DNA of 64,000 nucleotides from Fulvia fulva (Eukaryota > Ascomycota > Dothideomycetes > Mycosphaerellales > Mycosphaerellaceae), in the NCBI RefSeq assembly GCF_020509005.1, contig NC_063013.1, forward strand, positions 2,604,001 through 2,668,000, given 5' to 3'. Below the pieces are notes generated by a model that was given only the letters and a program-made list of their open reading frames with translations, made no database searches and was not told the origin of the DNA. The first letter of the stretch is position 1. Each line of letters begins with the position of its first letter. Shown piece by piece: positions 33,892 through 44,538 of the stretch. Both the position numbers and the translations under genes were made by a program.

Positions 33892-34721
33892 GAAAGGACC
33901 ATATATATAAGGCGCGACGTGTTACAGTCAGCACAATGGTGTATTTACAGGCATTGGTTCGCTCATGTGAATTAGGTAGGGTGAGAGGCCCTTCTGCAGA
34001 TGTGGTCCACTGCACCGACCCCGCTATCATACCAGCGAGCCGAAGTCGCCTCCGAGTCGAGGCACACATCGCAACTTCTCTGGATCACACGACTGCGCCG
34101 ACAGAAGGTTGTGAAGTATCGTAGTGTTTGAACAACATAGGTGCTGGGTCGTAATGCATTCGTTCCACGGTCGATAGAGGGTATTTCAGATCATTACCGA
34201 CGCCTCGACATGCCAACCGAAGCAGATCCGGCTATGTAAACCTGCTGTTTGACCATGTCTTTCGACTGGTCTCTAGCTTCAACGGACGAGGACGATGTTA
34301 TGGTGGCATAGAGACATTGTGGACGGAAGGTATTGACTGGATAGCCTTGATGAGCGAGGCGATTAGCTCGGGGGTGTCATCGGCTGTGAAAAACTCGCTT
34401 GTGGCTTCCTCATGACAATGGCAATGCGGGCGGCATCATCAGTCCTGAGCGAGGTGAGGAGTATGTCCGTGTAGCGTCGTGCAACATGGCCGAGAGTCTC
34501 GACACGACAGGAAGGTCGAATATTTTGGAATCGCGGAGGTTGTCTCATTCGTTAGGTTTCATCAGAAACGAAGCTGTATTCAGAAAGTCCAACCCAATGC
34601 GCCGAAGCATGCATGCTGTCTTTCGCTTGCTGCTACTCTCAGTCGGTACATGCAAAGCAGTTGTAAGCCTCTTCCACCCACAGCAACCGCAACTCCGACA
34701 TTGCATTCCCAGGCGTAACAT
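33892..34721. other. Intergenic, no gene seen
   Basis: Upstream of the methyltransferase and downstream of the ubiquitin fusion gene. TATATATAA at about 33,901 is a possible TATA element for the methyltransferase. The ORFs present are short and unsupported. Confidence 0.5.
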
Positions 34722-35353
<632 letters not shown>

Positions 35354-35701
35354 CTTGCCGGTCTCTTCTTACTCTGACGTCGCTGTCCTCGGTGGATAAA
35401 GGAGGGTGTGGTGTGGGAAATGTAACGTGCTGTGCCAAGCGGCAAGATGTGCGCTAGTCCTGTTTGGACAGCCTCTCCACTTCGCCGCTGACTGAGCGTC
35501 GGGCGGAGAGAGGCTTTGTGCGGGAGTGAGGTAACGGTACATGTACAGCCTGCAGGTACATGCACACGCGCCCTTGTCTGTCACTGCTCGGTAATTTCTG
35601 TCTAAGAAAGGATTACTGTGCTTCTGCTTATCCGTTGGTCTTGTCCCCCTTCTCTTGTCCAGCATGTTCCTGCTTCCCTGCAGATAACCGTCCCTGCCTC
35701 A
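35354..35701. promoter_or_regulatory. Divergent promoter region, ubiquitin-eL40 / MoaA
   Basis: 348 bp between the two start codons, including the 5' UTR of the ubiquitin gene on its right side. No specific operator recognised. Confidence 0.6.
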
Positions 35702-37015
35702 ATGGCCTCACAATCTGCATCACGAGCGCTACCGAGAGCGCTGCGAAGGAGTCGATGGCCGCAACAACAGCTCTCGAGGAGGCGCATTGCCACTGCTGCC
35801 GCCGTGGAGCAACAACGGCCTGAACCGTTCCTCCCAGAGCATATACCGTCCATCACGCCGCGCGGCGACCGCAAGCAGAACGTCCGCGATGCCAAACCCT
35901 TCTCCGACTTCTTAACCGACAACTTCAGTCGACAGCACGACTACCTACGCATATCGCTGACGGAACGATGCAACCTCCGATGTCTATACTGTATGCCGGA
36001 AGAGGGCATCCAGCTGTCGCCGAATCGAGACATACTCACGACCGCCGAGATTTACTATCTGAGCGCCCTCTTCGTCAACCAAGGCGTGAACAAGATCAGG
36101 CTGACTGGAGGTGAGCCTACTGTGAGGAAGGATATCGTCCCGTTGATGCAGCAGCTCGGCACACTGAGACGCAATGGCTTGAAAGAGATTGCCCTTACCA
36201 CGAATGCCATATCGCTGCACCGGAAACTGGACGACATGGTGGAGGCAGGCTTGACTGGCGTCAACATCAGCTTGGATACTCTCGATCCGCACCAATTTGT
36301 ACTGTTGACTCGGAGGCAAGGCTTCGAGGCCGTCATGAAGAGCATCAACAAGGTCCTGGAAATGAACAAACTGGGTGCTGGCATTCAACTGAAGATCAAT
36401 TGCGTTGCGATGCGTGGCCTGAACGACCACCAAATCTTGCCCTTTGTGGACATGACCCGCGACGAAGATATCGAAGTTCGCTTTATCGAATACATGCCAT
36501 TTGGTGGCAACAAGTGGTCCGAGAAGAAGATGCTGCCTTATGCCGAGATGCTTGACCTCATTGGCACGAAATATCCTAGCATCGAACGCTTGCAAGGCGC
36601 AAAGAACGACACATCGAAAACATGGCAGGTCCCAGGTTTCAAAGGCCGTGTTGGTTTCATCACGAGCATGACACACAACTTTTGTGGTACATGCAACAGG
36701 TTACGAATCACTTCCGATGGCAACCTCAAGGTGTGTTTGCACGGAGAAACGGAAGTTAGCCTTCGTGACCTACTACGGAAGGACAACAATGCAGATCCTA
36801 TGGATGAGGCGGCTTTTGAAGCAATCCGACAAATCGAACTTGACCGCCGGAAACAGGACAGCTATCGCTCTGATGGCGGAGAGGGCTGGATAAGCAAAGA
36901 GCGAGAACTTCTGAATGTGATTGGTGCTGCAGTGAAGCGCAAAAAGGCGAAGCATGCCGGAACTGGTGAGTTGGAGAAAATGAAGAACCGCCCGATGATC
37001 TTGATTGGTGGGTAG
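35702..37015 (+). CDS. cnxABC: MOCS1A/MoaA: GTP 3',8-cyclase, molybdenum cofactor step 1
   Basis: 437 aa from ATG 35,702; a longer reading to 35,618 lacks ATG. Residues 1-40 are Arg/Ser/Ala rich and look like a mitochondrial presequence. The radical-SAM CX3CX2C motif is ERCNLRCLYC with Cys 90, 94 and 97; the second cluster is CX2CX13C at 328, 331 and 345 (NFCGTCNRLR). The protein ends ILIGG: the terminal Gly-Gly is essential in known MoaA/MOCS1A enzymes. It converts GTP to the 3',8-cyclo intermediate, with MoaC (next ORF) finishing cyclic pyranopterin monophosphate. The stop codon overlaps a candidate splice donor, GTGGGT at 37,008 (see findings). Confidence 0.95.
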   Translation: MASQSASRALPRALRRSRWPQQQLSRRRIATAAAVEQQRPEPFLPEHIPSITPRGDRKQNVRDAKPFSDFLTDNFSRQHDYLRISLTERCNLRCLYCMPEEGIQLSPNRDILTTAEIYYLSALFVNQGVNKIRLTGGEPTVRKDIVPLMQQLGTLRRNGLKEIALTTNAISLHRKLDDMVEAGLTGVNISLDTLDPHQFVLLTRRQGFEAVMKSINKVLEMNKLGAGIQLKINCVAMRGLNDHQILPFVDMTRDEDIEVRFIEYMPFGGNKWSEKKMLPYAEMLDLIGTKYPSIERLQGAKNDTSKTWQVPGFKGRVGFITSMTHNFCGTCNRLRITSDGNLKVCLHGETEVSLRDLLRKDNNADPMDEAAFEAIRQIELDRRKQDSYRSDGGEGWISKERELLNVIGAAVKRKKAKHAGTGELEKMKNRPMILIGG

Positions 37016-37189
37016 GTTTTGTTCTTTCTCTCTGGCGTGTGCTGTGAAAACTTGCATTTGATGGCGCGATCTAAAAGACGATACCAAATGATGAGACGAA
37101 GTTATGACAAAGGCGCCATTTCTTCTGTCTCTTTGCACCACTATCACACACTCCCTGATTGTGCAAACGATGTATCTGACCATTCGTAG
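37008..37189 (+). other. cnxABC: Candidate alternative intron joining MoaA to MoaC
   Basis: GTGGGT donor, TCGTAG acceptor and a branch-like CTGAC about 10 nt upstream of it, 182 bp. Removing it deletes the second Gly and stop of MoaA and opens a continuous frame into the MoaC ORF. Inferred from frame logic and homology to MOCS1; no transcript data here. Confidence 0.6.
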
Positions 37190-38838
37190 GTGATGAAAGC
37201 CGAACCCGAGCTCTTCCAATACATTCCTCACGACTTTCAAGCGTTGGACTCGCCGCGCAAAGTGTGCCATGGTTACATGTTCCGACCCACTTGCTGCATT
37301 TGTCGAGCAGTATTGCTGCTCAAAGTCGCCTGTACTCGACAAATCGCAACACCGACGATCAACCCTCTACCAACGGCGAGCCTCAGCATGAGACCGATTC
37401 AGCATCTTCCAGATTGGCATCGACATTTGGATTCCAGAGCTTATCGGGGCTTTTTCAAGAACCATCAAGAGGCAGATATAGTCGCCCACGAAGGCCTGAA
37501 ATGGCAGAAACTTCGCCTGGACAGCAACCGGATGCTCCAGTGACGGAGAAACGCTCTGATCACTTGAACGCTGGCACGGGATTCTTTACGACAGGAGGCT
37601 CAGCCCTAGGGAACCGATCGGTGCCTGATCGCGATGAATCAACGGACACGCTACCAAGTATACGTCGAATAGTATCACGCGAAGGCTACATAACGGAGCA
37701 TGTTTCCAGCGACCAGGCGACCTCACTGCCGCGCTTGAATAGGATAGAAGTCAGAGGCAGGGCAACGGCGGGTCAGCAAGCTCGTCGTCTGCCAGGTCGC
37801 TCTCGGCCCATTCACTGGACGGACAAATCGCCTGCAACGGGCGTTGGTCAAACATCATCCGGCGCGGACAGGACAAGTCGCGGCAGCATTCGAAAGACTA
37901 CAGCTGGTACGCGACCCAACCCTTTCGCCATGAAATCACCTACTATCTCTGCAAGCCAAAATCCATCCAGCCCGGACACCACTTCAGTAAGCACAAAGCC
38001 TGCTTGGGGCCTTGTTCGGGATGATCACGGAAGTGCAGACTCGATCTCCGAGCTATGCACATATACAACAGAACCTCTACCCGAAGATGAGGCCACTTCA
38101 CGAGCTGGTGATAAACTCCCTACAGTGCCGCCTGCATCGACGAAGAAGGTGACACCCAGATCTGCACCTTACCATCCCGATACGGGGCCATCTTCAGAGC
38201 CTGTACCAAAATTGCTTACCCATGTGAAGGCATCTGGCGAGGCACACATGGTTGACGTTGGCGCGAAAGAAGATACGAAGAGGGTCGCTGTGGCCGTGTC
38301 ATCAGTTCATTTCAGTAATGACGATCCATTTCGCCTCATCTCCGAGAACAGCAACAAGAAAGGCGATGTTCTCGGCGTAGCCAGGATCGCGGGCATTATG
38401 GGTGCTAAACGTACTTCAGATATTGTCCCGCTATGTCATCCAATATCAATCAGCAAAGTAGAAGCTGATGTCGAGCTGCTCCCGCCTGGACACTGCGATC
38501 ACTGTCAACGCAAGACACAGAATGGCGGTGTAAGCATATTAGCGCAAGTGGAATGCTGCGGTCCAACTGGAGTAGAGATGGAAGCCCTGACTGCTGCCCT
38601 CACCGCGGCTTTAACGGTAGTTGACATGTGCAAGGCGGTCGATCGTCAGATCAGGATCACAAATACGGAGGTGGTGTACAAAAGCGGCGGCAGGAGTGGC
38701 TTGTATTGTTACGGTCCCTGGGCACGCAACGTAGGGCGAGGATTCCTCGAAGAACGAGGACTGGAGGTGCCTGTCACGAGGAAACCTTGGGAGGAGAAAC
38801 CAGGAGATGCACTACAGGTGCAACGAGCACGGAGGTAA
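37190..38838 (+). CDS. cnxABC: MOCS1B/MoaC: cyclic pyranopterin monophosphate synthase domain
   Basis: Open from 37,190 to the stop at 38,838. The first in-frame ATG is 37,501, but upstream residues (SIAAQSRLYSTNRN) resemble a mitochondrial cleavage region, so translation as part of a MoaA fusion is more natural than a separate start. About 320 residues of Ser/Thr/Pro-rich linker precede the MoaC fold: MVDVGAKEDTKR, KKGDVLGVARIAGIMGAKR, TSDIVPLCHPISISK, GVEMEALTAALTAAL, DMCKAVDRQI and YKSGGRSG. These are the conserved MoaC blocks, including the Lys residues around the active site. Activity should be intact. The long linker is unusual against the compact bacterial MoaC. Confidence 0.92.
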
Positions 38839-39381
38839 GCTGTGTAGACTATAGGGAACACTATACGTGTATCTGCGGCTTGTCAGATCAGCGCGCAGTT
38901 GTGATCACACTGCATGAGCCTCAGATCTGCTTGTACATAATATCACCAACACTTATGCGCCGGCAATCTTTAAAATCAAAGGGCCTTCAAACAACAATAC
39001 CACGCCATGGTTGCCGCACACCATGCACCAATGTCACAGCCATCGAAATGGACCACTTCACGCTGCGGCCATCCTGGCTAATGAGCGGCATCGAAGCACA
39101 CCGAGTCGTAAGCGCATTGTCGTTGACCTGAGCCGAGAAAGTGAGGACAAGAATCTCCCGAGGACCGCCATCACAGGTCTTTAAATCGTGTTGCATCCAC
39201 GGGTGAAGCAGATGGGCACAGCCCCTGGTTAATTGTGCGAAGCTTTCAGCGCTAGATAGCCACTGCTACGATTGTCTGTCACAGTGCATTCTCATGTTCA
39301 ACCTCCATCCGGAGATACCTATACCCTTTTTCTATGAGACAGTGGAACGAAATATTGCGAAGCTTTTGGTGGTAGATGTCC
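38839..39381. other. Intergenic, convergent gene ends
   Basis: 3' regions of the MoaC ORF (+) and glycosyltransferase (-). No gene seen. Confidence 0.6.
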
Positions 39382-40467
39382 TTATTCACGCTTTCTACAT
39401 CGACCATTCTCATCTAGCAAATACAAGCCCAGTCGTTCCGCGCCTTCTTCTTTGCTAAGCTCTTCCGTCCACCAGTTGAAATGGGCAGCAATCCTATCCC
39501 TTCTCGACTCTCTCAGATTCGCCAGATTCTCCATGTACACTACGTTGCGGTTCATGAGCAAATGTCCATTCACCACCTGCGTCTGATCCAGCAATTGAAC
39601 TTTCACACCCAGCTCAGATTTGGCATTAGGACTTGTCGGCACAATGCTGCTGTCGACTCCATCAGGATAGGGTGGCACGACTTGTCCCCTGCCATCGTTC
39701 AGCAAGACATCCATCCCGCGCTGATCATCGCGAAACCCCTTCGGCCGCCAGAGCCAAGATCGGTCAAAGATCTGAAGCATTTCAGTCCAAAGCGCGATCG
39801 TTCTGACAGAGCTCCTCATCCAGAAGATTCCATTGCAGATAGGCGGCACGTATGGTCCTCTCCGTCGTGCATCCTGAAAAGCATTATGATCCTGATAGAA
39901 CTCCCTCGAATCTGTACTGTACACAACATCGACACTCTCGCTCACGTCCGGAAGGATTGAAAGTGGCGACTGCCAGTATATCGTGTCTGCGTCCAGCATC
40001 AGAATGTTGAACCCAGCCGACAAGACGTCAATGTAAAACTTCGGCCTCTCAAGCATCATGCGCTTATACGCAGCAGTATCACCATGTCGGTTCTCATTCG
40101 CGCTCGTCGCAAAGAACGCCGGGTTGTGATATGCCGTACGGTTCCTGTCTGTCATGTATACTTTCGTATTCTCGTCCAAAGCCCAGAACACAATCATGCT
40201 CGCATCGAAGTCGGTAGGTTCCAACGAGCAAAGGAGATTCTCGACCCAGTGCAGCATTCCATGATTTGAAGGGATGATGACTAGAGTGTTGTTGATGGCG
40301 TTTCGGGAGAACATACGGATGTCATCTTCGGTCAGGCCAGGATGACGCTCCACGTGAACGTAGAGGGCGGCCCATGGGTAGTCCAGGAAAAGGTATAGGA
40401 GTGCTATGCAAAGTGCGCTGAGGAGTACGGAGGTGGTGAATTTCTTTTTCAGGATTCGGGTGTCCAT
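39382..40467 (-). CDS. Type II membrane glycosyltransferase, nucleotide-diphospho-sugar transferase family (GT77-like)
   Basis: 361 aa from the first in-frame ATG at 40,467 (the reading upstream lacks ATG). A short basic cytosolic tail (MDTRILKKK) precedes a transmembrane anchor at about residues 11-35, as in Golgi type II enzymes. The metal/nucleotide-sugar-binding DxD motif is LDADT (Asp 159 and 161). Later blocks CNGIFWMRSS and DDQRGMDVLL fit the Nucleotid_trans (PF03407) fold. Donor and acceptor sugars cannot be deduced. No introns are needed. Confidence 0.8.
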   Translation of the reverse strand: MDTRILKKKFTTSVLLSALCIALLYLFLDYPWAALYVHVERHPGLTEDDIRMFSRNAINNTLVIIPSNHGMLHWVENLLCSLEPTDFDASMIVFWALDENTKVYMTDRNRTAYHNPAFFATSANENRHGDTAAYKRMMLERPKFYIDVLSAGFNILMLDADTIYWQSPLSILPDVSESVDVVYSTDSREFYQDHNAFQDARRRGPYVPPICNGIFWMRSSVRTIALWTEMLQIFDRSWLWRPKGFRDDQRGMDVLLNDGRGQVVPPYPDGVDSSIVPTSPNAKSELGVKVQLLDQTQVVNGHLLMNRNVVYMENLANLRESRRDRIAAHFNWWTEELSKEEGAERLGLYLLDENGRCRKRE

Positions 40468-41210
40468 GTTCGACGTGACACTGCGCCTCGTGCAAGCTCC
40501 TGTCGGTGATGTTGTGGAACGAGGTACAGCATTAACGCCATGATCCAAAGTACGTCTTCTTGATTGTGTTCATTTGTGCTTAAGTTTCAGATGCAATGTG
40601 CTATGAACGCCGAACTCAAACAACGAGTTAGGCAGCAAAATACTCACGTGCGGAGTTGCGCTCTCGAAGTAGTCATTAGTCAGGATCAACAGGCGCGTTC
40701 AGAGGCGGCTCACGAAACCAACACGCTGTCACGAGTCGTTCTGTTTGAAAGTCGTATCCTTCGTTTCTACAGTACCTAGATGTGGCCGATGCTGCAGTCG
40801 CTCGCGTATGGCAGAGGTGACCGCATAGTTCGTCTAGGGCTAGTCGTCGACTGAATCCAGCAGTGAAGTGCACCTTATGTCCGTGGTCCTGATCCACTAC
40901 TCGTCAGGAGTATGAGTGGTTTCTGTTGCGAGTGCTGACATGCCGGAGCACGTGCTGTTCGGCATGGCTATTCTCATGCGGTCCCGTCGTTGTCATAACG
41001 TTAAGATTCAGGCGCATCGAATATGGGAAGAAGCTCGGGTCGAGGCTCGCATAGCTCATGGCCCGTTTTGATAATCATTCGTCCGCCACACGGGCAGCTT
41101 TCGGCTGCATATATCCCTACCGATTTGCGCCGTTCGCATGCCATCTCCTTGTGATCAGATTTACTCATGTGCCACTGCGAGAAAAGTCTCTACGTCTGCT
41201 TCATCCAAGC
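40468..41210. other. Intergenic between glycosyltransferase and MED6, no gene seen
   Basis: 743 bp with only short, unsupported ORFs. It holds the promoter of the glycosyltransferase and the MED6 terminator region. Confidence 0.55.
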
Positions 41211-42386
41211 TCATGACGCCGATGACAGTGCCTGCGGACTCGTAGCGCTAGCGGGAGTGGTCGGACTCGTGGCAGGTCTGCTCTTCCTACGATCCTTCTT
41301 GCTGGACTTGCTACCCTTCCTCTCTCCATTCGCTTTCTCTGCCTTGAGAACCTTTTCTTGGGTGAAGACAGCGGGTGGTGATGGAGCTTTGGGCGCATCA
41401 TCGGCAGTCGACACTGCTGCTGGAGCATTCGCCGTCATGGTCTGCTCAAGATGAGCCTTCAACCCAGCTGCTTCCTTCTCCCTGCGCTTCCTGACTTCGG
41501 TGTTGGATGATTGAAAGTAAAATGTGCCTGGTGCTCCAAGGAGAGGGTTCTCGTCGGTGTACTCATCGCCATACCGGATGGAGTCTTCGAGAGACTTGGC
41601 CAGAAGGTTGGTCTCTTGCTGAGTCACTGCAGCTGCCGTCGTTCCAGCCTGCGCATCTGGTTGTACAGAGCCCAATCTTAGCGATTGCGAGTCGGTCGCT
41701 GGAGCCAGGCTGCCTTCTCGTGATCTGGCTGGGGTTCCCGGGACAGACGTTGTTGCGGCGGCCGGCTTCGAGCTGCGTGGGAGATAATGGTAGCCTATCG
41801 CCGGAGTATATCTTGGCAGACAGTCGGCTGTTTCGTAGAACTTCTTCAGGCTACTCGCAGCAGCTAATAATCGGTTTCCGACGATATCAAACACGCTTGG
41901 CGCTTGATAGACTGCCTCGCCCAGCAGAAAGTAAGTGCCCAGGATCGTGAGTCCCCAGAGACCTTTGCCGTCGGAGTCCTTCTCTGTCAGCACGTGAGGT
42001 GGCCGCACATACACGTCTCCTGACGCTCGTTGTCTGTCTTGTTTCCTGATAGTGTACACGCCGGTAGTGAGCCCCTGAGCTGCTAAAGCAGGATCGGGAT
42101 GTGGCTGAGGCTGTCCTACAATCATGTACTCGGTCCCAGCCCGCTTTCGAAGGTTGTCCTCGAGTGCTTGGCGATTCCATGAGAGATTGTAAGCGTGCAT
42201 GTCATTTTCCGCCTGCAGCAAGATGAGACCATTCTTCGTGGTAGAGTCGAAGAACGGGGAGCCGGCAAAGTAGCGATGGATCATGTTCTCGTCCATAGGC
42301 TTACCAAACCCCGAGTTCACCCACCACTCGATCATCGGCGGGAATTGATACTGGATCTCGTCCACTGGATCCTGCATTGCGGCCAT
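41211..42386 (-). CDS. MED6: Mediator complex subunit 6
   Basis: 391 aa, one exon. The N-terminal 200 residues carry the Med6 fold: a PMIEWW-type start, then FAGSPFFDSTTKNG, GTEYMIV, VYTIRKQDR and EAVYQAPSVFDIVGNRLL. The remainder is low-complexity with a Lys/Arg-rich run (KGSKSSKKDRRKSRP) near the end, common in filamentous-fungal Med6. It belongs to the Mediator head and links activators to RNA polymerase II. It is divergent from the SDR gene 388 bp away. Confidence 0.93.
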   Translation of the reverse strand: MAAMQDPVDEIQYQFPPMIEWWVNSGFGKPMDENMIHRYFAGSPFFDSTTKNGLILLQAENDMHAYNLSWNRQALEDNLRKRAGTEYMIVGQPQPHPDPALAAQGLTTGVYTIRKQDRQRASGDVYVRPPHVLTEKDSDGKGLWGLTILGTYFLLGEAVYQAPSVFDIVGNRLLAAASSLKKFYETADCLPRYTPAIGYHYLPRSSKPAAATTSVPGTPARSREGSLAPATDSQSLRLGSVQPDAQAGTTAAAVTQQETNLLAKSLEDSIRYGDEYTDENPLLGAPGTFYFQSSNTEVRKRREKEAAGLKAHLEQTMTANAPAAVSTADDAPKAPSPPAVFTQEKVLKAEKANGERKGSKSSKKDRRKSRPATSPTTPASATSPQALSSAS

Positions 42387-42774
42387 CTTTACTTATCCCC
42401 TCGGGTTTGTATACTGCTGTTTGCAGGAAGTCGCGTGGCTCTGTGTGGACTGCCCTAAAATCCACCAGTAGTCTGACTGAGAGGCGGACAGCGCGATGAC
42501 AAGATAAGTCGATCCAACGCGACTCGGCTCTTCACGTCACCATCTGCGTTGTGTGTTATTGGCAGAAGAAGTGATGGTGGTGAACAACAATGAAGCAACG
42601 CATGCTAGACTAGTGGCGGAGAATCCCGCCGCGGCATGATTGTCGGATGCAGATACATTTTGTCAGACACAACAGGACAGCGATAACGCAGTGCGCGCAG
42701 GACAGCTTGCTCCCGAGCAATAGCCCGAGGTATCTGCTGACGTCCTACAAATAACTGCGCTCGACCATGCTGCC
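42387..42774. promoter_or_regulatory. Divergent promoter region, MED6 / SDR-like gene
   Basis: 388 bp between opposing start codons. No TATA element or known operator identified. Confidence 0.5.
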
Positions 42775-43950
42775 ATGTCTACTGCAGACTCGAAAGTCAA
42801 AGGGCCCAAATGGCCTACCCACAACGCACCACGCGTTTGGTTCCTGACTTGCGCCAATAGTCCACTCGGCGTATCGCTGTGTAGACATCTGCTACAGCAC
42901 GGCGACTATGTGACGGCAGGCGTGCAGCCGGTGGAGTTTGAGCGGCAGGCGGAGCGGAGTAGAGACTTCAAGGATTTCTTGGGAGAGCTGGCTTCGGTCG
43001 GCCAGGCAAAGGAGGGCGCTGATGAAGATGCTGGCGAAGAAGTATCAACCGACAAGCGCAAGGAGCGACTGGATAAGGAAGAAAAGGAGAAGGAGCTATG
43101 GCGCAGCCGGCTGAGAGTGGTCGCTCTGGATGTACGGATCATGGGACAGTGTCAATCGGCTGTCGCGGAGGCAGTGCGCTGCTTTGGGCGTGTGGACATT
43201 CTGTTCTGCTGCCAATCCGAAGTCGTCGTTGGGACGTTGGAAGAGTTGTCTCAGAGTCCACGTACTCTTAGTCTGGTAAAGGACCAATTCGAGACCAACT
43301 TCTTCGGCCCCGTCAACATCATCAAGGCCACCCTCCCTGCCTTTCGATCGAAGAAGAATGGGCACATAGTACTGCTGACTGCTATCACGGGACATCTAGG
43401 GACACCCGGACTGAGCATGTATTGTGCCTCGCAATGGGCGATCGAAGGCTACTGCGACAGTCTCGCGTACGAGATCGCGCCGTTCAACATCAAGATGACG
43501 ATTGTGCAGCCGAATATGGAGGTCAATGTCCTGACGCATCGCATCACGTCTGCGCCACCAATGGCCTGCTATACAGAAGAGAACAACCCAGCTCCGCTGT
43601 CGAGAAACATACTCTCCTCGCTCCTAGACCGCATAGACGGTGCTGCTGAGCCAGTCACTGGAGACCAGCTACACTCAAGCGAAGTACAGAGTCTATACCC
43701 TCCGCTCAGCAAGGGCATGAAGGAGCGACTTGTAGCAGAGACAGTACATGCTGTGGCTGCAATCGGTGGTCACGATAACCCACCAGCGCGACACATTGTT
43801 GGGATGGAAGGCGTGCTGGCAGTGAAGGAGAAGCTGAAGACCGTGAGCGAGGAGCTGGAAGACTTCGTCGAATGCAGCAGCGCGGCCGATATTGAGAAGC
43901 ACGAGGACATGCAAACGCCATTGCAGCACAGCACATTTCCTGGGACCTGA
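42775..43950 (+). CDS. SDR-fold protein with altered catalytic residues
   Basis: 391 aa. The Rossmann fold is recognisable: VWFLTCANSPLGVSLCRHLL, RVDILFCCQSE, FETNFFGPVNIIKA, HIVLLTAITGHLG, MYCASQWAIEGYCDSLA. The cofactor motif TGxxxGxG is changed (TCANSPLG), and the active-site YxxxK is YCASQ, with Gln where the essential Lys should be (residue 220). Nearby Asn of the tetrad is present in TNFFG. An insertion of charged residues (about 70-105) separates strands 2 and 3. By family knowledge a classical dehydrogenase reaction is unlikely without this Lys. It may be a regulatory or scaffold protein, or use another mechanism. Confidence 0.85.
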   Translation: MSTADSKVKGPKWPTHNAPRVWFLTCANSPLGVSLCRHLLQHGDYVTAGVQPVEFERQAERSRDFKDFLGELASVGQAKEGADEDAGEEVSTDKRKERLDKEEKEKELWRSRLRVVALDVRIMGQCQSAVAEAVRCFGRVDILFCCQSEVVVGTLEELSQSPRTLSLVKDQFETNFFGPVNIIKATLPAFRSKKNGHIVLLTAITGHLGTPGLSMYCASQWAIEGYCDSLAYEIAPFNIKMTIVQPNMEVNVLTHRITSAPPMACYTEENNPAPLSRNILSSLLDRIDGAAEPVTGDQLHSSEVQSLYPPLSKGMKERLVAETVHAVAAIGGHDNPPARHIVGMEGVLAVKEKLKTVSEELEDFVECSSAADIEKHEDMQTPLQHSTFPGT

Positions 43951-44538
43951 CTGTCTAGTTCGCTAGATGGCCAATGATTCAAGCCCTCCACCTGAATCGA
44001 CAATCTGTCTCCATGCCGAAGTCAGACCACATAGGATCGCGCACTGTTTCAAGCCCAGGCTCCGACTTCGGAAACGAGAATTGCCGACTCATCTAGCAAC
44101 TCCAGATGACTTTTGGACAGGACAACTTCAGTACTTCAATGGTCCCCGGATACACCGGACAGGGCAAGCACACGACATATATGATATTGCCTTCAGATGC
44201 CGGATCGGCGAACTCTATCTTGAAAGCCAAGCAAGAAGCGTCTGCGATGGCGTAAGGAAAGCGGGGCTGCGGCTGCACGATTCTCTGTGCTTTCTGGGAC
44301 TGGACCACCTTGGATCTCTCCCCAATCGCCTCGAGTCTATTGCACAGAGCCACGTTGTCGATTTACCCTGTTTGTTACCGCCAGACTGGTCCACTACTGT
44401 CCCTCCATCGATGCGCTGCAACAACGAGTGCCCGCGACACCGAGTACGGCATATGATGAAATGCGCCAGCACATAGCGTTTCAAGAGAAGGGCCGAATAC
44501 AATTGCACAGCAGCTGAGACTGTACGTTGCGAGTGAAT
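43951..44538. other. Intergenic; one unsupported 169-codon ORF
   Basis: An ORF from ATG 43,967 runs 169 codons but has no recognisable domain, an odd composition, and sits in the space where the next gene's promoter is expected. I do not call it. Confidence 0.5.

Noticed and set aside
43967..44476. 169-codon plus-strand ORF after the SDR gene
   Set aside because: No domain, antisense ORFs of equal quality, and it occupies the expected promoter of the Zn2Cys6 gene.
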